Shown here piece after piece: positions 10,328 to 22,400 of a stretch of 64,000 nucleotides of DNA. Source of the DNA: Azolla caroliniana. Taxonomy: Eukaryota; Polypodiophyta. Numbering within the stretch: position 1 is the stretch's first letter; each line of letters begins with the position of its first letter. A program made the translations under genes and the position numbers. The DNA lies in the NCBI GenBank assembly GCA_043228905.1, contig JBHGNT010000002.1, positions 2,232,001 to 2,296,000 of the forward strand, read 5' to 3'. The notes beneath the pieces are model-generated. The model ran no database searches, was not told where the DNA came from, and worked only from the letters and a program-made list of their open reading frames with translations.

Positions 10328-11386
10328 CGGATCATCATGGAGATTTTCGGAGAATTCATTCCGGCATTCATGTAGGTGTTCTTGGACGACTTCGCTGTTT
10401 ATAGCCAGAAAGGGGAGCACCTTCAGCACCTCCGACTATGTTTGGAGAAATGTAGGGTTTACTGACTAAGCCTGAACCCGGCAAAATGCGTGTTCGGAGT
10501 GGCCAACGGAGCGTTACTTGGCCACATCGTGAGCATGGATGGTATTGCAGTAGATCCGGACAAGGTCAAAGCCCTTTTGGAGGCACCGGCACCAGCCACG
10601 GCAAAGGCATTAAGCCGGTTCTTAGGACAAATTCGGTGGCATAGGCGAATGCTCCGGTATTTGGCAGACCTGGCTACACCATTACATGCCGCGGTACATC
10701 GGACACCATTCCAATGGACGGACACAGAAGACAAGGCTCACCGGGCACTAAAAGTACTGTTGTCACAAGCGCTAGTGGTGCAACCTCCGGATTGGTCTAA
10801 AGAGTTCCATGTGTTCGTTGACGCGTCCGACATCGCAATCGGGAGCGTGCTTATGCAACTTATAGAACCGAAATGGTACCGGCCAGTGTATTATGCCAGC
10901 CGGAAGCTGTCCCAAGCAGAACATAATTATTCCACAACGGAAAGGGAGGTCTTGGGTATGATCTACGATGTCACCAAGTTTAGACACTATCTGTTGGGAA
11001 GGAAATTTTCCTTTCACGTAGATAATTCGGCGCTCCTCTACTTGGTGTCCAAAGCATCACTCACCGGTAAGATGGCCCGGTGGACGTTACTATTACAAGA
11101 ATTTGAGTTCGAGATATTCCACCGACTCGGCATACAACATGCGGTAGCAAACTATTTGAGCCGGTTAGATTCCGGAGAAACCGGCGACGGCGTCCCAGAC
11201 GACTTTCCGGATGCAGAGCTGTTTAGAGTTATAGCAGAAACGACAACGGATGGTACGGTCACAGAGGAAGACAAGTGGCTCACCAACATGCACCAATTTC
11301 TGAGCACAAGCTTACCTCCGGAGGAGATGAACAGAGACGAAAGGAAATGCTTAGTGGTTCAAAGCCGGCACTTTTGTCTATTATAG
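10328..11386 (+). pseudogene. Gyp-A reverse transcriptase end and RNase H
   Basis: The RT catalytic block VFLDDFAVYS lies just after a TAG near 10371, and a further TGA follows near 10461. From 10490 a 298-codon stretch is open: LLGHIVSMDGIAVDPDKVKALLE, SRFLGQIRWHRRMLR and the RNase H domain (VFVDASDIAIGSVLMQ, YSTTEREVLGMIYDV, VANYLSRLDSGE). RT-RNase H order and the FHVDNSALLYLV motif fit a Tat/Athila-like plant gypsy group, an assignment by eye only. At least four in-frame stops make it non-functional. Confidence 0.85.
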
Positions 11387-11654
11387 GACACACTTTACCA
11401 CAAAGGCGCAGATGGCATATGGCGGCGTGCAGTGCACAACGACGAAAAGGATATAATATTGCGTGAAGCACACTGCGGAGTGGCTGGAGGACATTATGCC
11501 GGAGATGCTACGGCAAGGAAAATATGACAGAGTGGACTATGGTGGCCAACAACATTGAAGGATGCAGTCCGGTATGCTAAAGAATGCGACCTATGTCAGC
11601 GAATGGGCCAACCAACCGAACACGCTAGGATGCCTCACCAGCCCGTGCTACCGT
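11387..11654 (+). pseudogene. Gyp-A integrase N-terminal zinc region, truncated
   Basis: Encodes REAHCGVAGGHY...VRYAKECDLCQRMG, the HHCC zinc-binding region of integrase, with an in-frame TGA near 11525. It is cut at CCGT (11651-11654) by the Gyp-B LTR. The catalytic core and the 3' LTR of Gyp-A are not found elsewhere in the window. Confidence 0.8.
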
Positions 11655-12345
11655 TGTCGTGAAGAAAACTGTCCCTAGGCGGAAACCGAGTTTAGCGTCT
11701 GTAAACCGGCCCTTACACACGAGCACACTTTTCGTTGTATGGTAAGTAGGTAGGTACAAGTCGGCTAAGGTGAAATCCTAGGTAGCACGCATTTAATAGG
11801 GAGAGAATCGAGTTGTATCTCTGTTCGAAAGGACAAAGAATTAATGTGATGTAACGGATGATAACGGCCTCCCTCCTTGGGCTATAAAAGAGAGGGAGAG
11901 GAATGGAAAGACTATTGTGCATTAGAAAGGACGAAGTGCTGCCGGACTGGGACCGATCCCTTCTCCTCTGCCACTCTCCATAGCCATTTTGTGCAGGTTC
12001 TCGGGAGGCTAACTCTGCTCCGTGGAATGCCCGTGTGCTTCCGGCAGAGTCTCCATCTCGCTCTTCTGTGTGCGAGTGAACATGCGTCAGTGTTTGCCTT
12101 GCCGGCTTGTTAATTGTAACCTTCTTGATACATATATATATCTTTATACATACGTGTTCATGTACTCGGATTTCTAGTCGTCTCGTTCTGCTTTGTTGTT
12201 GGATTGTGATTCCTGTGTGCTCCTGTGTTTGTGCGTGTGCAAGTGCTTCTGTTGCCTTTCCTTCCTCCTGCTTCTTAGCTATTTCTTGGTCCAAGACCCC
12301 GGTGGTCCCGCCTCATTCTCCACGCACGCGCGTAACAACGCGACA
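11655..12345 (+). repeat. Gyp-B 5' LTR, 691 bp
   Basis: Starts TGTCGTGAAGAAAACTG, ends CGCGACA, and is followed by the superfamily primer site. A TATA box (TATAAAAG, 11883-11890) follows a degraded CTGTTCGAAAGGACA hairpin. The left flank is CCGT; the right flank is lost with the 3' part of the element. Confidence 0.9.
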
Positions 12346-12349
12346 TATT

Positions 12350-12366
12350 TGGTGAACCCGACGTGA
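12350..12366 (+). other. Gyp-B primer binding site
   Basis: TGGTGAACCCGACGTGA, identical in Gyp-B, D, E, G, H, K and L. It is not the initiator Met tRNA type; I do not know which tRNA it matches. Confidence 0.85.
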
Positions 12367-12390
12367 AACGTGCAATAGAGGAATAGAAAG

Positions 12391-12917
12391 ATGAGGGGGT
12401 CGGATCTCGCGGAAGCCATGGCTTCGGCTGTGGATTAGATAGTGAGTGCCCTCGATAGGGCTATTGAAGTGGTCGTCGTCACGATAGGCTGGATCGGTGG
12501 GAAGGATGCCACGAGCTATTTGGAGGCCTACCGGGCCGAGATGGTAATGGGAGACATTCCGGAAGAAAGGCGACTGACTTGATTCCCTCGGGTGGCGATG
12601 CCGGGCATCCATGCGGAGGTGCTCGAGGTACGGGATGAGAGCCGGACCTGGGAAGAGTTTGAAGGTCGGCTCCTCGAAAAATACGGGCTTGATGACGCGC
12701 TTCGGCTCTCGAAACGGGACTTCATGGAATGGGTAGAGACCCCCGAAAAGGGGAGAAATGTGTCGGTGCTCCTTCGGGAGTTTGAAGAACACTTCGCGCG
12801 TCTTTCGGCGCTCGACCGGACCGTACTAGACACAAGTCACGTACTGCTGTTCGTTAAGTCGGTGGATGCGAGGGACCGGGAGCAAGTGGGTCTCCTACTG
12901 GAGACTGATGACGGGCT
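12391..12917 (+). pseudogene. Gyp-B gag, N-terminal fragment
   Basis: Starts at ATG 12391 and matches the Gag of Gyp-E and Gyp-L (MRGSDLAEAMASAVD..., HAEVLEV, TWEEFEGRLLEKYG, DFMEWVETP). A TAG interrupts it near 12435 and a frame change follows before 12592. The match stops abruptly near 12917 (LLETDDGLTE), where purine-rich sequence begins. The remainder of Gyp-B is missing. Confidence 0.85.
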
Positions 12918-13195
12918 GACGGAAGGAAGGAATCAGAGGAGACATAGATAGAAAGGAGGGAAACGACAGAAGCAAGAAGAAGGAGAAGGAGAAGGGATCG
13001 TGAAAGAGAAGGACGCAAAAGAGAGAGAAGCAAAAAGTAACACAGACAAGACAAGATCCGTAGATAGGAAGAGAAAGAAGAGAAAGACAGGAAAAAGATG
13101 GACAGACAAAGAAAAGAGCGGGAGAGGCAAAATAGAAAAAAGGAATGAAGAAATGTAGAAAGAAGAAGAAGAGGGGAAAAAGAGATGATAAGGGC
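12918..13195 (+). repeat. Purine-rich low-complexity tract
   Basis: Almost only A and G (GAAGGAAGG, AGAAGGAGAAGG and similar) with no clear period. The open frames on its opposite strand (Ser/Leu/Phe-rich) are a composition effect. Confidence 0.7.
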
Positions 13196-13659
13196 ATATG
13201 CTAAGGGCATATGTGAGAATTTCAATTACGTAGGGGTATTGAACAGAATTTTTAAAAAAAAATTATGAGGACGTAACGAGAAAATTTCATCAACATAAGG
13301 GTACATATCAAAATTTTTAAAAACAAGAGGGCGCCACCAAAAATTTGAAAATCCCCAAGACTACTCACACTCACTCAAAACAAAGGAAGAACATACATAT
13401 ACACGACATGATTTTGGACCCATGACGAAGTTCGTAAGCCGAAAGAATGAGAATGTTCGTGTCGCGGAAAGATTTGCTGACCAACAAAGATGTTCGAGTC
13501 AAGCACTCCGATCGAGGGAGTTGATCGTTGAAAGGACCGATGGAAGTCCCGGTCGAAGAAATATCATCATCAAGGCATGTGGGATCGACGTGCAAGGCAC
13601 TCTCCCACGGGCGTGCCATATTGTGTTACCCCGTACCAGATGTACGGAGAGTCAAGTGT
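13196..13659. other. Unclassified, A/T-rich; no gene seen
   Basis: Contains a doubled AGGGCATATG (13190-13215) and runs of A and T (13240-13330). No retroelement protein, LTR pair or host gene is recognised. Confidence 0.4.
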
Positions 13660-14095
13660 GATGAGTGAGGGTCAAATGTTATCATGATGTTGTTGTGTAT
13701 GTGTAGGGGGCATAAATGTAATTGTGAGTCTATACGTATGTGAACAAATGCACATGTGTGTGCATGTGGATGGATACGAGGAGGTGTGAGTGAGTGTCCA
13801 GTATGAATGCTCGAGGGGGCTTACACCCCTATGTATCTACCCCCTCTTGTACTATTTAACCCCTTATGGGGAATGAATGAAACATATAACCAATTTCTCT
13901 CTCTCTCTCTCTCTTTGTCATCTCTCTTCTTCTCTCTCCCCTTAACGTTGAACCCCCTTGGGAGGGGGGTGGAGCCATTCTAGGCACTACCTCCCCACTC
14001 CGCAATGCTTCTCAATGCTCATCCTGTCATCATCAATTCCACAATGCTTATCTCCATCATCACACCCACCATGTCTATCTCCCTTGGTTTGCATC
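13660..14095 (+). repeat. Possible copia-type LTR end, unpaired
   Basis: The stretch TGTACTATTTAACCCCTTAT followed by GGGGAATGAATGAAA (about 13850-13885) and a CT microsatellite (13896-13915) look like the R/U5 part of plant copia LTRs. No partner LTR, primer site or duplication is seen, so this is only a suggestion. Confidence 0.3.
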
Positions 14096-15281
14096 ACTCA
14101 AAGCCGTTGGAGGTTTATGTGGCCGATTCTCTTTTGCCACAACTCGATGCTTGTCTCGGTTTTGAGAGCTTTGTTGTACATTTTCGATTTCACCTCATTC
14201 GAATCGAGGATGAACATTTGGTCGTCTCTTCGCCCCTTAGCTATGAGTCGGTCATCTTTCTCAATGAAACAAACTTCATTGTGGAAACGGACTTGCATGC
14301 CTTGCTCCACGATTTGGCCGATCGAGACCAAATTCTTCGTTATTGTGGGCACGTGCAAGACATTCTTGATGCACGTTTGCTCGCCTTCTTTACCGAATGG
14401 GACATTGCCGATGTGCCGAATGGGGTGCGTGGTGTCATCTCCTGTCTCTATGAAGCCGGGTCGATCCGGCATTCGTAAATCACGAAACCACTCTTCGTGA
14501 GATGTCATGTGATGTGAGGCGCCTGAATCGACGAACCACACATTTTCCAAGTTGGAGGCACTTGCGGAGTTGGAGGCCGTCATAGAGTTTGCTCTACGCC
14601 TCATTACGAATAGTCTGCCGTAATCATCGTATTCGGAGTTGACGACGTAATTCGTGTGTTGTCGACTTGTGAAAGCCGACTCACTTCTTGTTTTTCGGCA
14701 TTCCTCCTCGCGGTGGCCGATTTTGCCGCAATAGGTGCAAGTTGCAGGCCTCATTTGCCGACCATGTTCGGCGTGGAAGCTCCCCCTTCTTCCGAAGGTT
14801 CCTCAATGGCTTCCGTGAAGGTTTGAGTTTGCTTCGTGTGATGGGTCGAATTGACCTCTTCTACTGCCGTGACCTCCTCCTTGGCCACCATTCGAATTCA
14901 AGAAGAACATTTATCCTTCCGACGTCTTGCTTTTAGTTTGGACGTGGTTCTCTTCGATCAATAGCATTGATTGGAGGTCAAAGAATGGAGGGTTTTCTCT
15001 CGCCAAGATTGCCGTTCGTAATGGATCGAATCGTTGTGCGAGGCCACCCAAGCATACTTGAACCATCTTGTCTTCGTCGACGTTTATTTTGATGGAGCCA
15101 AGCGAGTCGCAAATGGTCTTGATCTTGGCGGTGTAGTCCGACACGGACATGTCTTTTTGCCGAATGTTTTTACACTCTTGTTGGAGTTCAAGCTTTCGGG
15201 CGGTCGTGTTGGTGGCAAACATTTTCTTTATGTTCGCCCATGCTTCTTTAGGCGTCTTGGCATCTGGAAGTTGATGGAGCT
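14096..15281 (-). pseudogene. Cop-4: broken Ty1/copia gag-protease
   Basis: Gag occupies 15281-14911 (ELHQLPDAKTPKEAWANIKKMF, RLDPLRTAIL-like region). The second readable piece, 14754-14098, holds a CCHC knuckle (CTYCGKIGHREEEC), the protease active site WFVDSGASHHMT, and the start of the pre-integrase zinc domain (ELWQKRIGHINLQRL). Integrase, RT and both LTRs are absent. The frame is broken between 14754 and 14911. The 5' end is joined to a gypsy RT fragment at 15277-15281 through a shared sequence; the 3' end meets unclassified DNA at 14096. It is a different copia lineage from Cop-1 to Cop-3. Confidence 0.85.
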
Positions 15282-15347
15282 CACATCCCGAAGTTGATGG
15301 AGCTTCTGAAGCAAAAGGTGGAGATTCCACGGTACATGCGGTACCGT
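15277..15347. pseudogene. Gyp-C: two tiny RT fragments in opposite orientation
   Basis: 15277-15320 is plus-strand RT sequence (AHIPKLMELLKQKV region of Gyp-E/H). 15321-15347 is minus-strand RT sequence from just upstream in the gene (VPHVPWN region). The second piece is continuous, across the whole Gyp-D insertion, with 45248 onward. The two pieces are neighbours in an intact pol, about 20 bases apart, so one has been flipped in place. Confidence 0.75.
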
Positions 15348-15427
15348 TGTCGCGTTGTTACGCGCGTGCGTGGAGAACAAGGCGGGACCACTGGGGTCTT
15401 GGACCGAGGAATAGGTGAGAAGAGGGA

Positions 15428-15484
<57 letters not shown>

Positions 15485-16022
15485 GCTCACACACGTATAG
15501 ACAGAGAAGTGCACGGGGACGCGGCCCAACAACACAGGAGACACGAGTTGAGAACACTAGCGTATGTATATAAATGTATGCAGATGACTCGAATGGTTAC
15601 AGCCGACCAGGTCGGCGAGGTGGATGCCGACGCCTGATCACCCACGCACACATGAGAGCAAGATGGAGATCCTGCTGGAAGCACACGAGCGTTCCACGGA
15701 GCAGGATCAGCCTCCTGAGAACCTGCACAAAAGAAAGCTATGGAGAATGACAGAGAAGAAGAGCTCGGTCCCAGTCCGACAACACTTCGTCCCCTGTAGC
15801 GCGCAATCCCTTCTCTCCCCGTCTCGCTCTCTTTTATAGCTCAAGGAGGGAGGCCGCCTTGCCCGTTTACATTACATTAATTCTCCCTATAGAATATTGC
15901 TACCTAGGATCTGACCTTTGTGCCTACCTATCTACTGTACCACAAGGGGCGTGCCCACGTGTAAGGGCCGGTTTACACACGCTATACACGGTTTGCGCCT
16001 GGGGACGGTTTTCTTCACGACA
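15348..16022 (-). repeat. Gyp-D 3' LTR, 675 bp
   Basis: Plus strand begins TGTCGCGTTGTTACGCG and ends CTTCACGACA. It carries a GA microsatellite at about 15430-15483. Compared with its partner at 44530 it lacks 33 bases (between two copies of ATTCTC near 15889), which removes the promoter hairpin. Confidence 0.9.
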
Positions 16023-16654
16023 TCCGCCCCCACGTAACCGCGCATCCACCGGTATGCGCCAAAATTGGGTTCCTGCTTGGGGAAAACCGGTCCTTGCTTT
16101 TATTCCTCGTTAACCAGTATCGCCATTCTCGTACCGTCGAGCTCCGCGAGATGGTACGTCCCATTGCCGTTGGTGCCTGTTACTACGTAAGGCCCGAACC
16201 ACCTCCTCGCAAACTTCCGTGTGGCCTTGTGCTGATTGTCGAGGCTGCTAGTCTACGAGGCTGCTGTCGTAGACTAGCACCCAGTCGCCTTCCTCGATCT
16301 TCCTTGGCTTGGACCGGTGTGTTCGGTCGAACCGGGCTTTGTTCCTTATCCTCGCTACTCGAAGTTTCTCCGCGGCCCGTTCTACGTCCTCTGGCCTCCG
16401 CTCAAGCTGTCGAATCCGCGCCGCCAACAGTTCCTCCCGGCTCATATCATCCCTCCAATCCACTGTGGCCCACGAGGAGATCGTTCGCTCTGTTGGCATG
16501 ATCGGCTTCTGTCCGAACATCAGCTCGGCCGGCATGAACCCGGTTACCGAACTGTGCGTAGTCCGGTCCGCCCACAAGGCATAAGGTAGCAGCCGTGGCC
16601 AGTCCCCGACTCGGCTTCCGCACGCCCGTACTAGCGCTTTGACAATCGGCCCGT
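16023..16654 (-). pseudogene. Gyp-D polypurine tract and integrase C-terminus
   Basis: 16023-16039 is the polypurine tract on the minus strand (GGTTACGTGGGGGCGGA). The coding part encodes the integrase C-terminal region (PYALWADRTTHSSVTGFMP, EERTISSWATVDWRDDMSREELLAARIRQLE, DWVLVYDSSL) matching Gyp-E and Gyp-H. Gyp-E was inserted at 16654 within the conserved ERGHGPIVKAL stretch; the sequence resumes at 24422. Confidence 0.85.
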
Positions 16655-17280
16655 TGTCGTGAAGAAAACCGTCCACAAGCGGAATCGGTGCACCGGAGCG
16701 TAGGAACCGGCTCTTCATACACGTACGCCTTATGTTGTACATAGAAGATCCTAGGTAGGTAGATTCGGTAGGTAGGAAGTTAATGGGAAACGGCTCCTTC
16801 CTTGCCTATAAAAGGGTGGAGACGAGGAGGGGAGAAGGGTCGCGGAATCAGAGAGGACGGAGTGCTGTCGGGTTGTCGACCGAAGGCTTCTCTCTCTTCC
16901 AAACTCCATAGCTTCTTTCTGTGCAGGTTTCGGGAGGCTCGCGCTGCTCTAAGGAATGCCCGAGTGCTTCCGGCAGCACCTCCAACCTACTCCTTTCTTT
17001 CTGTACGTTTACGAACAGGCATCAACATCTGTTCGCCGGCCTGTTCGGTTGTAACCGACTTCGTGCTTCTTGTTGTTTGTCTCTGTTAATATATAGATAC
17101 ATACCTTCGTGTCTCTCTGTGTTGGTTTCCCGCTCGCGTCTTCGTGTCGAAGGGCCGTGTCCCTGTGGATCTACGCTCGCACCTAGTGGGTCTCTTCCCT
17201 TCTCCTTTCTCTCTTGCTGTTCGGTACAAGACCCCCGAGGTCCCGCCTCATTCCACGCATCCGTGAGGAATACCTCGACA
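16655..17280 (+). repeat. Gyp-E 5' LTR, 626 bp
   Basis: TGTCGTGAAG at the start and CTCGACA at the end. Matches 23018-23643 except at roughly four bases. Confidence 0.95.
16807..16814 (+). promoter_or_regulatory. Gyp-E TATA box
   Basis: TATAAAAG in the 5' LTR, repeated at 23170-23177 in the 3' LTR. Transcription of the element should begin some 25-35 bases downstream. Confidence 0.7.
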
Positions 17281-17283
17281 TCT

Positions 17284-17300
17284 TGGTGAACCCGACGTGA
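17284..17300 (+). other. Gyp-E primer binding site
   Basis: TGGTGAACCCGACGTGA three bases after the LTR end. Confidence 0.9.
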
Positions 17301-17323
17301 AGGAGGCGACAGAAGAGCAGAAG

Positions 17324-19450
17324 ATGAGGGGGTCGGATCTTGCAGAGGCCATGGCTTCGGCCGTGGATTGGATATTGGGCACACGCGAGGGCACTGACGC
17401 CCTCGACAGAGCCATTGAGGCGGTTGTCGGTACGATCGGCCGGTTCAGCGGAAAGGATGCTACGAAGTATTTGGCGTCCTACGGGGCAGAAATGCTGATG
17501 CGGGACATTCCGGAAGAGAGGCGTCTTGCCAGGTTCCCTCGAGTGGCGATGCCGAGCATCCATGCAGAGGTGCTCGAGGTACGGGCGGAGAGCCGTACCT
17601 GGGAGGAGTTCGAAGGCCGACTCCTAGAGAAATACGGGCTGGACGACGCGCTCCGGCTTTCGAAACGGAACTTCATGGAATGGGTGGAGTCCCCCGGCAA
17701 GGGAAGAAACGCGTCGGCACTCCTCCGGGAGTTTGAGGAACGCTTTGCGCGCCTTTCGGCGCTTGACCGAACCGTTCTGGATACGAGCCGGGTCCTACTG
17801 TTCGTCAAGTCGGTGGACAAGCGGGACTGGGATCAAGTTGGCTCCTTGCTAGAAACCGAAGACGGGTTGACGACCGACTGGACGACGGTTAAGAGAGTCT
17901 GTGGCCGTTTCGACAAACGGCGAGAATGGGCTGACAACGGGGCGATCGGAGCGGGCTCTGTCACAGCAAGGAGGCTTGAACCGGCACCACAAGGGCGAAG
18001 GGCAGAGACCCGGGAGTGGCTCGAAACCGGTTCGGCTTCGACCGGCATGGTCAATGACTTGTCCGGAGGAGCAGCGCTGGAGGAGTTGACGCGGGCGATA
18101 AAGGATCTCCAGATCGCCCAGACTCGAAGGGAAGGTGGCAAACCGGCTCGTGACCGACGGCCGGCAGCAGGGAACAGGTGCATGTGGTGCGACGAGGTCG
18201 GCCACATTCGGAAGGACTGCGGCGATTTCGCAGAGGCGTTGAGGAACCGGGTGGTGTACCTGTGGGAAGGCCGGGTGCATGCCGGCGATACCAGAAGGGC
18301 CCTAAACCGAAACGACGGGCGGGGAGGTATGAAGAGACTGATCGAAGAGGCAGCGGGCCGACACGTGGAGGCCATCCACTACTCGGCGTCGGCCGGTATT
18401 CGGGTTGGGGGCAGCGAGGCCCGAAAGGAGAGCAAAGACGGATTCTGGTCGGCAATGCTGGAAGGCCTCGCCGGCGCACGGCTGAGGGAAGATGAAGCGG
18501 ACCGCGTTGAGAAACGGGTCCGGGAAATAACCGGGTGGAGCGACCCGGTCGAGGAGAAGACGGGCTTCGTAGAAGCCGCCTGCCGGAATTACGAGGCTCT
18601 GGTGGAAGACAAACGAGTGGGGAAAGCCGGAGCGGCTGGGCCCTCACAACGATACGAGACCCGACTCGGGCAACGACGGAACGATGCCGGTGGGTCCAGC
18701 GCGCAACATAACCCCAGGAAGGGCGGATACCGACTGGGGACGGAAATAGAAAGGACCACCGACCTACGAAAGGTCCTAGAAGAGCGGATCCTCGACAGCA
18801 AAGTGGAGCTGTCATTGCGGGAGGTGCTAGGGATCGCTAAGAAGGAGTTCCACGACTCCATTGTGGACTTGGTGAAGTGGAAGAGGCTGTCGATGGAGAC
18901 GGAACCGGAGAGACCGGTGGAGGTGCGGACGACGCACATCGACGACTCGGCGCTGGCAGATGAGTGGGCGGAGAGCCACTATTCGAGGCCACACTGGGCC
19001 CGAGCGACCACGGAGACCCCGGTAAAGATCGGAGATGTTCAGGAACCGGTGGTGGCATTGGTGGACCACGGTTCGGAAATAAACCTGATGTCCATGGACT
19101 TCTATAAGAAGGGAAAGTGGCCGATCAACACCAAGCACGAGTGGGAGATACGGGCGGCGACGCGCGCCACCGAGGAACTGCACGGGGCCTGCCCGAACGT
19201 GTGAGTCAAGATCGGCGACGTCGAGATTGACCAGCACTTCTTCGTACAGGAGACGTCCTCGCACCTGGTCATATCAGGGGAACCATACATCACGGCGGCG
19301 CGGATGGAGACGAAGGTGTTAGACAACGGTTCGGCCTACGCGAGGGTCAAAAGCCAGGACGAGCGCCATTCTGTCCAATTTCTGACGGTGCGACCAAACC
19401 ACGAGCGGAACCGCGAATCCCTCGGTGGCGAGAACCAGGAGGATTTTTAG
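17324..19450 (+). pseudogene. Gyp-E Gag-protease with one nonsense codon
   Basis: Starts at ATG 17324 (MRGSDLAEAMASA), with a capsid-like N-terminus, a zinc knuckle (CMWCDEVGHIRKDC) and the protease motif VALVDHGSEINLM. A TGA at 19202-19204 stands where Gyp-H and Gyp-L have CGA (arginine), a change expected from deamination of a methylated CpG. Beyond it the frame stays open to the conserved TAG at 19448-19450. Other members of the superfamily have the same length and order. Confidence 0.9.
19442..19450 (+). promoter_or_regulatory. Gyp-E predicted -1 frameshift site
   Basis: GATTTTTAG at the gag stop. A GTGGGG (19467-19472) can pair with CCCCAC (19501-19506) downstream. The -1 frame is open from here into pol. 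Confidence 0.6.
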
Positions 19451-22400
19451 AGAGGGCTGCCAAGGCGTGGGGCCGAGACAGTCCGAACACTCGGGAAAGA
19501 CCCCACAGCTGTACGATAGAACTGAAACCGAAGAAACCCTGTACGATAAGTAAAAAATTTTGCTTCTCCGACAACGGAGGGTGTATGTTAGTCGGCATCG
19601 TTGGCCGAGAAAAGGCAAGGGCGGAAGTGCGACTTTGAGCGTGCGGAGTTCTCGGCCCGAACGAGGAAATCAGCGGAGCCGTGGAGGTGGTCTCCTTCGA
19701 CGACACCTTGGGAATGCTGAGGAAGGTAGCCGGAGAAGACCTTAACGAAGACCGGACGATACCGGTATGTTCCGAAGAGATGTACGAAGTCATCGCGGAC
19801 TTTAGTCAGGGGCTCGGGTCGGATCGGACAGCTCGAGTTAGCACGAAGTACAAGACTGTGGACCGGAAGGTAAGGCCAGTCGCGGCACCCTTACCGGAGG
19901 GCAGCGAGTCCCGAATCGGAGGGGTTGCATCGGACCCCAGTTTACGAGATCCGGTCTACATAGGACACACCTTCACCGACGGGACGCTCCGGGAGCTCAA
20001 AATCGGTGGGGGCGGGTTCCTACTGCCGGCGGAGGAAGACCAGTTTCGGAGAATGCTCGGAAGGCACGGGAAAGCCTTCGCATTCTCACCGAGAGAGATC
20101 GGGTGCGTAGACCCGACAATCGTGGAGCCGATGGTGATATTCACGGTACCGCATGTGCCGTGGAATCTCAAGCCGATTCCAGTACCGAGAGCTCACATCC
20201 CGAAGTTGATGGAGCTATTGAGGCAGAAAGTCGATATGGGCATTCTCGAACCGTCAAGTGCCCCATACTCGAACCGATGGTTTACCGTACCAAAGAAAAA
20301 CGGAACATTGCGTTTCATTCAAGACCTGCAGCCGGTCAACAGAGTGACCATTCGGAACGCAGGAATTGAACCGACCATAGACGAGTTCGCGGAGGCCTTC
20401 GCCGGAAGGTCGATCTATTCGGTCGGTGATCTGTACTCGGGTACGACCAGTTCCAGCTAGCCGTGGAGAGCAGAGACATTACGACGATGCGAACTCTCCT
20501 CGGCCTAGTGCGAATGTGTACCCTGCCACAAGGAGGGACCAACTCGATGGCCCACATGGTGAATGCAATGAACAAGGTACTGAGGGATTGCATCCCGGAC
20601 ATCACCATGCCATTTCTAGACGACATCCCGATCAAGGGGTGCCCGGTGGAAGAGAAGGATGCAACACTCGGACCGGACGGATGCCGGCGATTCGTGGCAA
20701 CTCACATCGACGACTGCGAGAAGGTGCTACAAAGGCTAGAGGATGCGAGGCTCACCTTCTCCGGGGAGAAATCGGCCTTCGGGCAATCAGAAATCTTGGT
20801 GATCGGACACCTATGTGGACCATATGGCCGGAAGCCGTCTCCGGCAAAGGTAGAAGCCATCTCCGCGATGAAGACCGACTGTAGCTCGGTTACGGAAGTT
20901 CGGAGGTTCCTGGGGGCGTGCACATTCTACCACATATGGATCCCGCATTACGCCCACGTTGCGGAGCCGCTATACGGGTTCCTGAAGAAAGGGCGAAAAT
21001 TCGAGTGGCGAGACGAGCACACGGAGTCGGTCCGGAAGCTGAAGGAAGCTCTTGCGGCAGCACCGACGCTCCAGAAGGCTGTCTACGGGAAGGGTACCCC
21101 GGTATACATAACGGTGGATACGAGTCCGACCGGGATCGGATGGGTCGTCAACCAAGAAGACGAGGACGGCATTCGGTTCCCGATCCGATTCGGCGCGAAG
21201 GTCCTCAGTGAGCGACAGCGAGGGTACGCCCAGGTTAAACGCGAACTCTGGGGTATTGTTTCGGCAGTAAAGGCCGACAAAGACTACCTGATCGGGACAG
21301 AAGTGATTATCGAGACGGATTGCCTGCCAATTCTCGGCATGGTGTCCAGATGCGTGACACCGGACCTGGCGATGCTCAGGTGGATAGTGTACATCAAGTC
21401 CCTGGACCCGGAAATACGACACATTTCCGGAAAGGACAACGCCATGGCCGACATGCTTTCGAGGGCAAGGTTTGATGACGAGGGCGGCATGGTTTCGGAG
21501 GACGAAGAAGTCGGCGTGGACTTCTTCGAGGCAGCGTACGTGACGACCGATGGGACGAGCACTCCGGCGCTTAACGGCTTCGACGAGAGCAAGTACGACG
21601 GCGAGTGGCTGCAGATCGGTGGTTTCTTAAGGACCATGACGCCGGATGCGTCATGGACAAGGGACGAGACCAACCGGATTCGGAAGAAAGCATACCGATT
21701 CTTTCTCCGGGACGGATACTTATGGAAGCACCCGAAGAAGAGGAACGGCGTCCCACTCCGGGTGGTGGCGATGGAAGGAAGAACAGGAGGAGCTGTTGAC
21801 GGCCTACCACGACAGCCCTTGGGCTGGACACCGTGGAACGTGGGCCACGTTTGAGAAGATAAAGGGGAAGTACTTGTGGCCGGGACTGTACCGGGACGTG
21901 CATCGGTTCGTGACAACTTGTGAGAGCTGTCAGATGCACTCCGTAGTCCGACATCGGGACGAGCTTCACCCTATGTACCCTTCGACCATCCACTTGAAAT
22001 GGATGGTAGACCTGGTAACGATGCCGATGGGAGTAGGACAGATGCGGTATCTGGTCCTGGCTCGGGAAGATCTGACGAACCAGGTGGAAGGCCGGGCCCT
22101 TCAGAACAAAACGACCGCAGCCGTATGTCGGTTCCTGATCGAGGACGTGATATGCCGGTACGGGTGCGTCGGGAAGATCGTGGGTGATCGCGGGGAGTTG
22201 GACGCCGAAGAGGCCGAGGAGCTGTTCGACCGTCTAGGAGTCAAGCTCTCGCTTACCACTGCGTACAATCCGGAGGCGAATGGGAAGGTGGAGCGCGGAC
22301 ACGGACCGATCGTCAAGGCGTTAGTTCGGGCATGCGGAGGTCAAGTCGGGGACTGGCCGCGGCTGCTGCCTTACGCGTTGTGGGCGGACCGAACTACGCA

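Noticed and set aside
12854-13225. Leu/Ser/Phe-rich minus-strand frame that looks like a membrane protein
   Set aside because: It is the complement of the purine-rich tract at 12918-13195; low complexity, not a gene.
15228-15557. Ser/Leu-repeat open frames (also near 1276-1982 and 44509-44749)
   Set aside because: They are translations of GA/CT microsatellites inside LTRs, with no start context or family match.
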